64,000 nucleotides of DNA from Clostridia bacterium (GCA_017623455.1 JAGAPA010000040.1:1-64000), one strand, 5' to 3'. Counted from the first letter of the stretch, positions 35,144 to 44,124 are shown. The notes: generated from the letters alone by a model not told the origin. A program made the numbers and translations.

Positions 35144-36388
35144 TTAAATACTGCTCAACGCCTTTTCGTAAAACTCAATAAGCTTTTGCAAATTCTTGTC
35201 AAGTCGGTCAAGCAAAACATCGTAGTCCGCCCGTGTATTTGCAAGCCCGTTTTCGATTGCATAGTTTTGCCACGCCGCAGCATCGAGCTGACCACCCACC
35301 AATCCCGACAGATCGTACTTAATAGTTGGGTTGTCGCCACTGCAAAGCGGTGCTCTTTGTCTGAGCGTCAGCACAGCACCTTGCAATTTGTAAAGATCAA
35401 TGCTTTTACCAAACCAAGCATCCTGCTCTAAAGCACTTAGCTCGTATTCTTTTACTTTATTTTGTAACGTAGCACGCAAGTCTTTTACGGCTGACATTTT
35501 ATCTATAACGTAAACTGCCTCGCAATTCTCAGGATATACAGGCATTCCCTCTTTATCAATATCCACGATTAACACTTTTACAAAATTACCATTTTCGTCA
35601 AAAGTGAGAGTCCAGCTATCAATATAGGTAAAATCCGTTAAGCCACGTTCTTTGTACGTCTTTATTCTTACGTAGTTTCTTTCAAACTCGCCTTTATAGC
35701 ATTCTAAAATCTGTTCCCTGCACTTTTTTACAAGTGCTTTTTCCTCCTCGGTTTGTGCCACCCTGTTTATAAAGCCGTACGCATGAAATTCATTCATAAG
35801 AAATCTGATGCTCGTGTCTTTTTCTGTCCACAGCTCTACACGTTCCAACAATAGCTCGGCATTGCTTTTCATTTCTAGTTTATTCCTGATAGCGTCACAC
35901 CTCATAAGCACTTTATCATCGGGATACCTGCTTCCGCAATGTTCGTAATAATATTCGCTCGCCTCCGTAAGCAAGCCTTTAAGCTCGGCAAGAAAGCCCA
36001 TTCGTGCATAATTATACTCAGGCTTTTGATAGGGTATCTCCCCCTCAATATTCTCTTGCAATCCCATTTGTAGCATAGCAAGCTCCTTTAGCGAAAAGAA
36101 TGTAGAAGCAAGTTCCATATCCGCCTCGTTGCCAAGCGGAAAATCCCCGTCCGGGCAATCCTCAGTTGTAGGAGTGGGTTGCAAATTACCTTCGTTACGA
36201 CTCAGAAACAGCTCAGTAGCACGCTTGATACGCTCAGTAAAAAAACTACAAAGCTCCTGTCCTGCGCCGTATTCCTTTGCAATCTCTTTGTACGCAGTGA
36301 TCCACTCGTCACGCAGTTCTTCCACGTATTCTCTTCCCCGCTCGCTAAAAAGTCTGCCGTTTATTTTCAATGCAATCTGAGGCTTCAT
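35144..36388 (-). CDS. hypothetical protein, 414 residues (possibly DUF6138-like)
   Basis: A soluble, mostly helical protein with no signal or membrane segment. The middle (about 100-260) has helices that could form TPR-like pairs (ELKGLLTEASEYYYEHCGSRYPDDKVLMRCDAIRNKL is its clearest part), followed by a beta segment TYIDSWTLTFDENGNFVKVLIVDID. I thought of DUF6138 but am not certain. AAGGAG precedes the ATG and a good promoter lies upstream. It is the first gene of the three-gene cluster with the DUF1963 protein. Confidence 0.5.
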   Translation of the reverse strand: MKPQIALKINGRLFSERGREYVEELRDEWITAYKEIAKEYGAGQELCSFFTERIKRATELFLSRNEGNLQPTPTTEDCPDGDFPLGNEADMELASTFFSLKELAMLQMGLQENIEGEIPYQKPEYNYARMGFLAELKGLLTEASEYYYEHCGSRYPDDKVLMRCDAIRNKLEMKSNAELLLERVELWTEKDTSIRFLMNEFHAYGFINRVAQTEEEKALVKKCREQILECYKGEFERNYVRIKTYKERGLTDFTYIDSWTLTFDENGNFVKVLIVDIDKEGMPVYPENCEAVYVIDKMSAVKDLRATLQNKVKEYELSALEQDAWFGKSIDLYKLQGAVLTLRQRAPLCSGDNPTIKYDLSGLVGGQLDAAAWQNYAIENGLANTRADYDVLLDRLDKNLQKLIEFYEKALSSI

Positions 36389-36418
36389 CTCACTTCTCCT
36401 TTATAATACCTACGTACA

Positions 36419-36447
36419 GTATAGCACATATTTATCAGCTTTTCAAT
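36419..36447 (-). promoter_or_regulatory. promoter of the three-gene DUF1963 cluster
   Basis: On the minus strand TTGAAA, 17 nt, TATACT, 31 nt before the ATG of the 414-residue protein. Confidence 0.6.
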
Positions 36448-36505
36448 AGGATTGTAAAAATTTTTATATTCCTTCCTTTTGTGTTGTCTGATTTTTATAA
36501 TACAC

Positions 36506-36535
36506 TTGACATCATAAACTATTATACTGTATAAT
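36506..36535 (+). promoter_or_regulatory. promoter of the four-repeat small protein
   Basis: TTGACA, 18 nt, TATAAT: both boxes are perfect. Confidence 0.75.
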
Positions 36536-36575
36536 TAACTTATCAAATAATATTCAATATCGGGGGGCTAAAGCT

Positions 36576-36851
36576 ATGGCAAACATTTTTAACAGCAAAT
36601 TTGGTTATGACTGTGTGGGCAGAATAGAAAGTGACGGGCACGTTTACGACAGCAAGTTCGGCTATAACTGCATTGGCAGAGTGGAAAGTAACGGGTATGT
36701 TTACGATAGTAAGTTCGGCTACAACTGCATCGGCAGAGTGGAGACTAACGGATATATCTACGACAGCAAATTCGGGTATAACTGCATTGGTAGAGTGGAG
36801 GGTTCTCCCACCAAAATGGGCGGAGCTGCGTATATTCTGTTATTAAGATAG
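36576..36851 (+). CDS. small protein of four near-identical 19-residue repeats
   Basis: A 91-residue protein. Repeats start at residues 5, 24, 43 and 62 with the consensus YDSKFGYNCIGRVESNGYV; the last is cut to 15 residues and followed by a Gly/Leu tail (GGAAYILLLR). Each repeat has one Cys and the alternation expected for a beta hairpin, so a closed beta-flower or solenoid-like fold is likely; similar beta-hairpin repeat proteins with such tails exist in Bacillota and Bacteroidota, but the function is not known. The DNA repeats are also very similar (57-bp units), showing recent duplication. A GGGGGG ribosome binding site and a perfect promoter suggest strong expression. No signal peptide. 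Confidence 0.75.
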   Translation: MANIFNSKFGYDCVGRIESDGHVYDSKFGYNCIGRVESNGYVYDSKFGYNCIGRVETNGYIYDSKFGYNCIGRVEGSPTKMGGAAYILLLR

Positions 36852-36872
36852 CAAAATTTATCAAAAACCGCA

Positions 36873-36903
36873 AAACAGGCATTTTTTAGTGTCTGTTTTT
36901 TTA
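36873..36903 (+). terminator. terminator of the four-repeat gene
   Basis: AAACAGGCA and TGTCTGTTT pair (one G-T) around TTTTTTAG, with a T run after it. Confidence 0.75.
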
Positions 36904-37017
36904 TTGAACACCAATTCTTACAATAAGTTCAACAAACAGAGCTTTTTCTTTATTATACAGCTATAAGGTTTTATGACAATCTCGATCAATACTTGTTTAT
37001 AAGAGCATCTGCACCTA

Positions 37018-37046
37018 TTGACAGCACGGCTATTTACTGATATAAT
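37018..37046 (+). promoter_or_regulatory. sigma-A promoter of the 213-residue unknown
   Basis: TTGACA, 17 nt, TATAAT: a perfect match, 29 nt before the ATG. Confidence 0.8.
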
Positions 37047-37075
37047 AATAAAAAAGCTATCAGATGGGAGGGAAT

Positions 37076-37717
37076 ATGAAATATAAGGTTATTGGCTGGA
37101 CTAGTAGCGACAATACGAATATACCGTCCGCACCGCTCACGTTTGCGGCAAGACACGCAATAGTAGACGAGATAAAGTCGAAAGGCTACCTCTTTTCGGG
37201 CTATGATCATCAAGAGGCGATGTGGGGCTGTCCCGTACTTAGTGACGGAAAGAAGAGGGATTGCAGTCAGCGAGGCTTTGCATCTATTATGGCAGAAGCT
37301 CACGGTGAAACCGCTCCATACTCGTACTCGGTATATATGTTCGCCATAAAAAAAGAAGCTGTTGTTGCGCCCCAAAGCTGTATATACGGCTCTGTTTCTC
37401 CAAGAGATGAGGACGGACGTGAGGAGTTTGAGCTTGACGTATCGCAAGAAATTTATGCTCAAGCCACCGCCGAAAACGAAATATCCATTGAGGATTTGCC
37501 TTCACTCAAATTTATAGAAACCACCGACACGCTCACTCTTAAGTGCAACGGCACGACAACGGCATTTGAAGTTACAAACGTAAACAGAGGCAAAAAGATG
37601 CCCAAGGGGTACGATTTATCCTCTCTCGATTTTAGTATAGATAAGCTTAAGGAATACGCAAAGATATCCGCAAGTATTCCCGTTCTTTTACATATAAAAC
37701 TTAAACGAAAAAACTGA
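37076..37717 (+). CDS. hypothetical protein, 213 residues
   Basis: A soluble protein I do not recognise. The N terminus (KYKVIGWTSSDNTNIP...AARHAIVDEIKSKGYLFSGYDHQ) suggests an alpha/beta domain with a His-rich turn, and the C-terminal part ends in a basic LHIKLKRKN. No membrane helix or signal. GGGAGGG precedes ATG 37076. It has its own perfect promoter and terminator, so it is an independent unit next to the four-repeat gene. Confidence 0.6.
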   Translation: MKYKVIGWTSSDNTNIPSAPLTFAARHAIVDEIKSKGYLFSGYDHQEAMWGCPVLSDGKKRDCSQRGFASIMAEAHGETAPYSYSVYMFAIKKEAVVAPQSCIYGSVSPRDEDGREEFELDVSQEIYAQATAENEISIEDLPSLKFIETTDTLTLKCNGTTTAFEVTNVNRGKKMPKGYDLSSLDFSIDKLKEYAKISASIPVLLHIKLKRKN

Positions 37718-37786
37718 GTATTTCTGAATTTCCATACGCATTTTTGTCTGATACTTTTCACTTGCACTCAGTATTTATGGCAAAAC

Positions 37787-37830
37787 AAAAGCAGGAAGAA
37801 GAACTTTTACGCGCTCTTTCCTGCTTTTTT
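37787..37830. terminator. terminator between convergent genes
   Basis: AAAAGCAGGAA and TTCCTGCTTTT form an 11-bp stem with a long loop and a T run; it could also serve nagA from the other side. Confidence 0.75.
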
Positions 37831-37857
37831 GTTGCTCCGTTTTTCAGAAAAACCCAT

Positions 37858-37865
37858 ATACGTAT
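37858..37865 (-). other. ATACGTAT motif after the nagA stop codon
   Basis: The palindrome lies 11 nt past the nagA stop. Confidence 0.45.
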
Positions 37866-37876
37866 TTTAGTTTTTA

Positions 37877-39013
37877 CTACAATACACCACTCACATCAAT
37901 AACGTTCAAATCCTTATCCATTACGGTAAACGTCGCTTTATACCCTTTTTTGATACTACCATAATTTTTTAGACCCATAACGATTGAAGGGGTCTTGGTA
38001 AGCATCGTTATTACGTCACAAAGCGGAATACCTGCTTTTACCACGCTTTTCAGCACTTGCTCGGTTGTTGCGATAGACCCGGCAAAGGCGGATCTGTCGG
38101 CAAGCTTTGCCACGCCGTCTTCTATAACGTAAGGAATTTCTCCGTCATACGCTTGTCCTGATTGCTCGCAACCTGCATAACGAATAGCGTCGGTAATAAG
38201 ACAAAGTTTATCCGCCCCCTTAATCTTGTATATCATTTGCAACAGCTCTTTTGGAAGATGACACCCGTCGCCTATAATTTCCGCATACACACCGTCTAAT
38301 AAGAACGTGCTTTCTATAACGCCTAATTTCCTAAAGCCACCCTCTCTTGTTATAGTCGAAGTGCAAGAATAGAGGTGCGTTACAAGCCTATTACCGTTGT
38401 CGTAGGCTTTTTTCATATCCTCGTATTTTGCTTTTGAGTGCGCTGTCGCAGAAACTATGCCACGTTTAGTTAAAAACTCAAGAAATGCTCCATTCTCGTC
38501 CTCTTCGGGTGCATAGCTCCAACGCTTTATGAGCGAGCCAAATCTCGCATAGAGCGACTCGTATTCTTTTTTATTGGGCTTACGTATAATATTACCGTTT
38601 TGCGCTCCGCACATATCGGGTGAAAGGTACGGCCCTTCTAAATGAACTCCGGCAATAATAAGATCCGCGCTATCTTTTGCCTTTTCAATCGCCTCCAAGG
38701 CTTTTACCATGGTGTCGTAGTCGGTTGCGGAAATCGTGGGATACAAAACTCTTGTGCCGTGATTTGCGTGGATAGAACAAGCTTTAATTACAGCCTCTTT
38801 AGTTCCGTCTATAAACTCGCAACCGTCGCCTCCGTGACAATGCAAATCGATAAAGCCGGGAGCGATATATTTTCCACCCAAATCCACCACTTTGCAATCC
38901 TTAGGCTCTAAAGCTAAAACGTCAACTATTTCGCCGTCGTTTATTAATATTCCTTTACCCTCAATTATCTTACCGTCAGTAATAATTGTCGCATTTTTGA
39001 TATACGTATTCAT
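37877..39013 (-). CDS. nagA: N-acetylglucosamine-6-phosphate deacetylase
   Basis: A 378-residue metal-dependent deacetylase giving glucosamine-6-P and acetate. The motifs are GFIDLHCHGGDGCEF (about 50-64), HLEGPYLSP, ATAHSKA, VTHLYSCT, IGDGCHLP and the catalytic Asp in CLITDAIRYAG. The start at 39013 lies 4 nt after the nagB stop; the ribosome binding site is a modest GGAG 14 nt away, so translation is probably coupled to nagB. Together with NagB it feeds GlcNAc-6-P into glycolysis. Confidence 0.92.
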   Translation of the reverse strand: MNTYIKNATIITDGKIIEGKGILINDGEIVDVLALEPKDCKVVDLGGKYIAPGFIDLHCHGGDGCEFIDGTKEAVIKACSIHANHGTRVLYPTISATDYDTMVKALEAIEKAKDSADLIIAGVHLEGPYLSPDMCGAQNGNIIRKPNKKEYESLYARFGSLIKRWSYAPEEDENGAFLEFLTKRGIVSATAHSKAKYEDMKKAYDNGNRLVTHLYSCTSTITREGGFRKLGVIESTFLLDGVYAEIIGDGCHLPKELLQMIYKIKGADKLCLITDAIRYAGCEQSGQAYDGEIPYVIEDGVAKLADRSAFAGSIATTEQVLKSVVKAGIPLCDVITMLTKTPSIVMGLKNYGSIKKGYKATFTVMDKDLNVIDVSGVL

Positions 39014-39017
39014 GATT

Positions 39018-39773
39018 TTATAACAACTCCGCACTGTCCTTATCGCAGTACATAACCGAATTATCGGTAATTCTCAATACCGTTGCAGGGCATTTCTCAT
39101 CAACTTCTCCATACACGGTGTTTTTTACCGCGTTAGCTTTGGAGGGCGCAGGCACTACGCAAAAGCGGTAGGTCGCCTTGCTTAACGTAGGGCATGTGAG
39201 GGTAAGCGCGTACTTTGGAACGTCGTCAATCTTGGCAAAACAGCCGTCGTGAACCTGTTGCATTCTGCAAACATCGTCAAGATCGACAATCTTGGCAATC
39301 TGTTCGTCGTTAAAATCTGCAACGTGCGGATCGTTGAACGCAATGTGTCCGTTTTCGCCAATACCCATACACACGATATCGGTTGGGAATTTTTCTAAAA
39401 GCGCAGAATATCTCTTTGCTTCTTCGTTTGGTTCTGCAGTGCAGTCAATAAGGTTAACGGACTTGAATGGAACCTTGTCAAATATTGCATTTTTCAAAAA
39501 TACCGCAAAGCTTTGGGGCGCGTTTTTATCAATACCGATATATTCGTCCATGTGGAACGCATTTATCCTGTTCCACTCTACACTCTTATCTTGCATAAGG
39601 GCTTTGAGTACCTCGTTTTGTGAGGGCGCTGCTGCAAAAATCATATTTATTTCTTCCTTTTTTTTAAGAAGCGACTTAATACACTCAGCAATATCCTTAG
39701 CCGCATTCACACCCATTTCATCTCTTGTGCCGTAAATTTTTACCAAAAGTTTATCAGCTTGTAACGTTTTCAT
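39018..39773 (-). CDS. nagB: glucosamine-6-phosphate deaminase
   Basis: A 251-residue enzyme converting glucosamine-6-P to fructose-6-P and ammonia. AAAPSQNEVL is the substrate-binding loop, AFHMDEYIGID carries the catalytic Asp, and VCMGIGENGHIAFNDPHVADF has the His/Asp pair of the active site. Length and motifs are typical. CGGAGAA precedes the ATG. First gene of the nagBA operon. Confidence 0.93.
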   Translation of the reverse strand: MKTLQADKLLVKIYGTRDEMGVNAAKDIAECIKSLLKKKEEINMIFAAAPSQNEVLKALMQDKSVEWNRINAFHMDEYIGIDKNAPQSFAVFLKNAIFDKVPFKSVNLIDCTAEPNEEAKRYSALLEKFPTDIVCMGIGENGHIAFNDPHVADFNDEQIAKIVDLDDVCRMQQVHDGCFAKIDDVPKYALTLTCPTLSKATYRFCVVPAPSKANAVKNTVYGEVDEKCPATVLRITDNSVMYCDKDSAELL

Positions 39774-39806
39774 TTTACATTCTCCGTTTTTTTAATTTGT
39801 AATAGT

Positions 39807-39835
39807 AGTATATACTTTTTTTTATCTTTTGTCCA
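39807..39835 (-). promoter_or_regulatory. promoter of nagBA
   Basis: On the minus strand TGGACA, 17 nt, TATACT. No clear NagR/GntR operator was found beside it. Confidence 0.55.
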
Positions 39836-39918
39836 TTGCAAAAATGGCATAATTCCCTTAAATAACACCTAAAATCTTGCAAAATCAGCAAACATTTGAA
39901 AAGCTGTTTTGCTAACGT

Positions 39919-39963
39919 AAAAGCACCGAAAATCACATATACGTTATAATTTTCGGCGCTTTT
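39919..39963 (-). terminator. terminator of the FAD oxidoreductase operon
   Basis: AAAAGC-CCGAAAAT and ATTTTCGG-GCTTTT form a long stem with one A/C mismatch, 3 nt behind the stop. The loop holds ATATACGTTAT, a relative of the stop-proximal motif. Confidence 0.8.
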
Positions 39964-39965
39964 AT

Positions 39966-41468
39966 TTATTTTTTAGAAATATCGATAAACTTCTTTTTAT
40001 CGTCGTGACAAATTCGCTGAGCCGCAAATCTTCCACTCATCGTTGCAGGAGGAAGTCCTCCGCTCTGTATCGTGTACTGCCCCGAGATAAGGAAGTTTTT
40101 AAGTCCTTTAATTCTACCGCTGTGCATCAAACTCCTACCGCGTTTTGTATGCACAAAGCCCTGAAATGCTCCGTGACGGGAATTGAGGTATCTTTCGTAG
40201 GTGCAGGGCGTAACCACGTCTATAACCTCAATTTGATCGGCAACGTCCTTGTGAATGTCTTTTGCTATTGCGAGAAGCTCGTCCGCAACGCGCTTTTTCT
40301 CTTGTTTGTACGTTCCGTCTTCCTTGCGCTGTTTCCACCAAAAATACATATCGTCGTCGCTATGGATAGTAGCCTGAACAACGCAGAAATCATCCGAACC
40401 TTTAAGCGTGTTATCGTATACGTAATTACGGTACGCAAGCTGATTATACTCCCTATCGATAGTAATAGGCTTGTCGGTAACAAGCTTTACGGAAAGTTCC
40501 TTATTGCCAATTCTGTTAGGGCACTTGAGTATTGCGGTCGTGAACGTATAAATCGGATAATCCTTTTGATTTTTAATACGCATGTCAAACTGCTTGTCGG
40601 GATATTTACCGCCCAAAAGATCGTTAAGACAATGCTCTACCGGAGTTGTGGAAATAATCCAGTCTGCCATCAATTTTTCACCGTTTTTAAGCACTACGCC
40701 TTCAGCTTTATTATCGTTGATAATAATATCGGTAACGCTGACAGCCTTTCTTATCGTTCCGCCCAAACTAACGTACCTCTCTTCCATACGTTTTACCATA
40801 TCGAGCGAACCGCCCACGGGAATACCGCCGTCATCTGCGGAAATATGACCAAGCATATACAGCATACTCATAAGGTTGAAATGCGGAGCCATAAAGTCGC
40901 CGATAAGCTCCCTGATATGCGGATTTTTAAAACGTTTTGCATAGTCCTTACAAGATATTTTAGACGTTTTCACAACCCAATAATACTGTCCGCCCATTGT
41001 AAATGCAATCTTAAGTAAATCCCAAAGATTCATAAGATCGGTGGGCTTGAAAGCCGGAGGATTTATCTTTTGAAATTTACGCACAAGCTTGACAAAATTC
41101 TTGATCTCCTTTGTGTCTTCGGGGGCAAAAGCAATAAGCTCCGCCTCAAGCTTTTGTAAATCTTTCCAGATAGTAAGGGATTTATCCTTAAAATACATAT
41201 GCATCAGGTCGTCCTGATAAAACATTTCGGTATCTTCATTAAGCGCACCCGTATCTAACCAAATCTTGTTAAGCTCGGTGCCCTTTTTTACGCCCGTAAG
41301 CCAATGAATACAACCATCTATATAGCATCCGCTTCTTTCCCAACCTATGCAAGCTCCGCCTGCAACGGCATTTTTCTCCAGTATTATGGTTTCATAACCG
41401 TTGTACTGAAGGTACGTTCCGGCAGTAAAACCGGCGACCCCCCCACCGATAATGATTACTTTTTTCAT
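39966..41468 (-). CDS. FAD-dependent phytoene desaturase-like oxidoreductase
   Basis: A 500-residue flavoprotein. The N-terminal dinucleotide site is IIGGGVAGFTAGTYLQ (5-20) followed by ILEKNAVAGGAC; a second FAD motif is at the C terminus (LISGQYTIQSGGLPPATMSG). The overall layout fits the carotenoid isomerase/phytoene desaturase group of amine-oxidase-like proteins, and gut anaerobes carry several without making carotenoids; the substrate is unknown. It lies 7 nt behind a sialidase-like gene, an unusual partner. GGAG is 13 nt before the ATG, so coupling is likely. Confidence 0.75.
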   Translation of the reverse strand: MKKVIIIGGGVAGFTAGTYLQYNGYETIILEKNAVAGGACIGWERSGCYIDGCIHWLTGVKKGTELNKIWLDTGALNEDTEMFYQDDLMHMYFKDKSLTIWKDLQKLEAELIAFAPEDTKEIKNFVKLVRKFQKINPPAFKPTDLMNLWDLLKIAFTMGGQYYWVVKTSKISCKDYAKRFKNPHIRELIGDFMAPHFNLMSMLYMLGHISADDGGIPVGGSLDMVKRMEERYVSLGGTIRKAVSVTDIIINDNKAEGVVLKNGEKLMADWIISTTPVEHCLNDLLGGKYPDKQFDMRIKNQKDYPIYTFTTAILKCPNRIGNKELSVKLVTDKPITIDREYNQLAYRNYVYDNTLKGSDDFCVVQATIHSDDDMYFWWKQRKEDGTYKQEKKRVADELLAIAKDIHKDVADQIEVIDVVTPCTYERYLNSRHGAFQGFVHTKRGRSLMHSGRIKGLKNFLISGQYTIQSGGLPPATMSGRFAAQRICHDDKKKFIDISKK

Positions 41469-41475
41469 ATATCAA

Positions 41476-42471
41476 TTAAACTCCAAGCTCTTCAAACGTG
41501 TATTTTTTCAAATAATGCGTTTTGCCGTTTTCATAGGCAAGATACATTATTTTCTGTGCATAGTCAACGTATGCGTGAGGATACAACCACTGCTCCTCCG
41601 GCTTTTCGACGTCAATAATCTTTGTAAAACTTTTACCGTCCTTGCTCGTTGCTATTGCAAGATGAGTACGATTTTCCCAACCAGCCTTTGCGATAAAGTT
41701 GTTTATCATAACGATTGTTCCGTTAATCTTTACGACGGTAACCTTAGTTTCCGCGTTTTCAATATCAGTCTTTACGGGCTCGCTCCACGTTCTTCCATAG
41801 TCGTAACTTTCGCTTATATACAGATATCCTGCATCCGCGCCCGAATATCTTAGGTACATAATAACGTGCCCGTTCTCAACCTCAACAACGTTAGGCTCCC
41901 ACATGTGAGCATCGGAAAGCGCAATTCTGCCAAAGCCGTAAAAATTCTTTCCGTTGTCCGAACTGATTATAGCGCCCGAAGTAAACCACCACTGATTGTT
42001 CTTAGTTTCCGTCCAATCAAAACCCTTACGACTTTCTTGCCAGTATACGGGGAATAGCCATTCTCCGTTTGACATAGTTATGCCCTGACGTACCGAACAA
42101 CTTTGTACGTTGCTTGGCAAAGAAACGGGTTCGCTCCAAGTCTTTCCGTCGTCTGAGCAGTACGAAATATGCACTTGAATTTCCCTGTACGTAGAGGGCG
42201 CGTAATACGTTTGCACTATAGCAAAAGGACGGTCGCACTCGGTAAAAATTTCCGTTGCCCAGCACGCGCGCTCACCGTGGGCAAACAGTATCTCGGGCTC
42301 GCTCCAAGTCTTTCCGTCATCTGAACTTCTCATAATCTTTACTACGTTATCGTTTGCCGGTTCTTTTGGTCCGCCCGTAAGAACAAGACATATAAGAGTA
42401 CCGTCTTTCATTCTTCTGATAACGGGCTCGCGAGCATACGGCTCCTGATGTGTAATTTTATATTTTTCCAT
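41476..42471 (-). CDS. BNR-repeat sialidase-like protein, cytoplasmic
   Basis: A 331-residue six-bladed propeller. Asp-box repeats are clear: SSDDGKTWSEP (about 49-59), CSDDGKTWSEP (about 104-114), SSDNGKNFYGF and SYDYGRTWSEP. An arginine near the start (REPVIRRMKDGTL) and a Tyr/Glu-rich end fit the GH33 superfamily, but the full Arg triad of sialidases is not certain, so a different exo-hydrolase of the same fold is possible. No signal peptide. It overlaps no neighbour but is only 2 nt from the MGH1-type hydrolase, so it belongs to that operon. Confidence 0.7.
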   Translation of the reverse strand: MEKYKITHQEPYAREPVIRRMKDGTLICLVLTGGPKEPANDNVVKIMRSSDDGKTWSEPEILFAHGERACWATEIFTECDRPFAIVQTYYAPSTYREIQVHISYCSDDGKTWSEPVSLPSNVQSCSVRQGITMSNGEWLFPVYWQESRKGFDWTETKNNQWWFTSGAIISSDNGKNFYGFGRIALSDAHMWEPNVVEVENGHVIMYLRYSGADAGYLYISESYDYGRTWSEPVKTDIENAETKVTVVKINGTIVMINNFIAKAGWENRTHLAIATSKDGKSFTKIIDVEKPEEQWLYPHAYVDYAQKIMYLAYENGKTHYLKKYTFEELGV

Positions 42472-42473
42472 TG

Positions 42474-43940
42474 TTAATTCTCCTCAATTACTGAAATGCC
42501 CTTCGCTTTACCGAACTTACTTCCGTCACGGTCATAAATAACGGTATAACTTTTTCCTCTATACGTAAGATTTTCAAGTTTGAACCAATCCCAATCCTTG
42601 GGAATAACGGGCGAGAGCGTAAGGTTTTCGCTATCGGTATTCACACCGACTAATCCGCTTATAATAAGATCGCAAAAGGTGGAATGGTTATAGTCTTTTC
42701 CCCTTTCGTATCCGCCTTTATCCTTACTCCAACCCCATTGCTTCAGCAGTTCCCTGCTCGACCATTCGTCGCGTAAGGGATGACGAACCTCGTCTATCCA
42801 ATCAACTTTTGTTCCGTTTTCCGTAATACGGTAATGACTTTTTGCGTACTGCACCAATAATCTGCAATACATATCCTCAAAATCGGCGCGTCCATAATTT
42901 TTGATAACGTTCTTCAGCGCGGTTAACGTTTGAGAGGTTGCATACGGCCAAACGTAGCCGTTCCACAAACACTCGTGATCCTTTTCGTACAAGAAACGCT
43001 TATGACTTTTATCCGCACAAGCAATTCCGTAAGGCGTATAAAAACAGGCATCGTCTTCCAATAAATTGAAAACGTCCTCTCTGCCCTTATCGGGAATATT
43101 GAACATCCACGGAATATAACCTATTTCTTCTCTTACCTTTTCTCCCTTATAATCCTCAAACAGATTTTCGCACACGTCGTTTTTATAATGGAATGCGCGG
43201 TAAAATCCGTCGCTCCACAAATTATCGTTTATAAATTTCTTGAGTTTTTCATGTTTTTCAAGATACGTACGTTCAATTTCGCGATTACCGTTAGCTAAGG
43301 CAAACCTTGCTATTGCAAGCGCATCCGCGCACATATACGAATTTAGCGTGGGACGAACTCCTCGCATAGGATTCAATTTCTCATCGCGACCGCTTATCGA
43401 AAACTCCATAGCGTCCCTATCGTCAATAGACCAAAACGCTCCGAGCTTAGTAAGATGAGTTTCTTCCCATTTTTCGTAGTATGCGCAAGCCTTATCCAAA
43501 AAGCCTTCCGTATAAAAATTCCCGGTGACCGAGCTGAGAGCAAATATGCCGTCAATAAGCCAAGTGCTGTATAAGTGCGAAGAGTTTGGATTTTCAAAAT
43601 AAAACCATGCGTACTGCGATAGATATTTGTCCGCATTTTTGAGCCATCTGCCCTCATACAAATGATGACCGTTCGGCGCGTTTATAACGTTATACTTACC
43701 ACTCCAAGGCACGTCAGGCAAAAACTCGGTAATAACGAAGCCTTCCGCTGTCTTTTTTACGTGCTTGCGAAAAGTCCACCATCTGAAATAATACGCACGC
43801 TCTACGTCCTCGTCCGGGCACTCGAAAAGAGGTATCTCATTTTTAAGCCATTCGTAAGCGTGTGCGTTATCAATGCTATTTTTATAAACCTCTTCATCGG
43901 CTTTGTTGAAGATATCTACGTAGAATCTAAGTTTGTCCAT
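42474..43940 (-). CDS. MGH1-type (alpha/alpha)6-barrel glycoside hydrolase
   Basis: A 488-residue cytoplasmic protein with the trehalase/GH63-like toroid. FRWWTFRKHVK, YLSQYAWFYFENP, IDDRDAMEFSISGRD (a likely general acid Asp), RPTLNSYMCADALAIARF, and ECLWNGYVWPYATSQTL are visible. A short beta domain follows at the end (NLTLSPVIPKDWDWFKLENLTYRGKSY). Substrate unknown; related proteins act on alpha-linked sugars such as rhamnosides or glucosides. AAGGAG lies 6 nt before the ATG. First gene of a three-gene operon with the sialidase-like protein and the FAD oxidoreductase. Confidence 0.72.
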   Translation of the reverse strand: MDKLRFYVDIFNKADEEVYKNSIDNAHAYEWLKNEIPLFECPDEDVERAYYFRWWTFRKHVKKTAEGFVITEFLPDVPWSGKYNVINAPNGHHLYEGRWLKNADKYLSQYAWFYFENPNSSHLYSTWLIDGIFALSSVTGNFYTEGFLDKACAYYEKWEETHLTKLGAFWSIDDRDAMEFSISGRDEKLNPMRGVRPTLNSYMCADALAIARFALANGNREIERTYLEKHEKLKKFINDNLWSDGFYRAFHYKNDVCENLFEDYKGEKVREEIGYIPWMFNIPDKGREDVFNLLEDDACFYTPYGIACADKSHKRFLYEKDHECLWNGYVWPYATSQTLTALKNVIKNYGRADFEDMYCRLLVQYAKSHYRITENGTKVDWIDEVRHPLRDEWSSRELLKQWGWSKDKGGYERGKDYNHSTFCDLIISGLVGVNTDSENLTLSPVIPKDWDWFKLENLTYRGKSYTVIYDRDGSKFGKAKGISVIEEN

Positions 43941-43961
43941 TCATTACTCCTTGCTTTTGGT

Positions 43962-43990
43962 ATTATACCATAACTGCAATATATTGTAAA
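43962..43990 (-). promoter_or_regulatory. promoter of the MGH1-sialidase-like-FAD oxidoreductase operon
   Basis: On the minus strand TTTACA, 17 nt, TATAAT, 22 nt before the ATG. Confidence 0.65.
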
Positions 43991-44090
43991 GAAAATCAAC
44001 GTCTTAAAGAAAAATCGAAAATAAGGATAACCGACCTTTTCAAAAAACAAAACACCCTTATAAAACGCTATACATGGAAGCGCAAAAAAC

Positions 44091-44119
44091 AAGCCACCGT
44101 TATTATCTAACGGTGGCTT
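44091..44119 (-). terminator. terminator of spoVG
   Basis: AAGCCACCGTTA and TAACGGTGGCTT form a perfect 12-bp stem, followed on the minus strand by GTTTTTTG; it starts 5 nt behind the stop. Confidence 0.9.
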
Positions 44120-44124
44120 ACGGA

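Noticed and set aside
40005..41018. Open frame of 337 codons opposite the FAD oxidoreductase
   Set aside because: The minus strand encodes clear FAD-binding motifs; the plus frame has no recognisable features or start signals.
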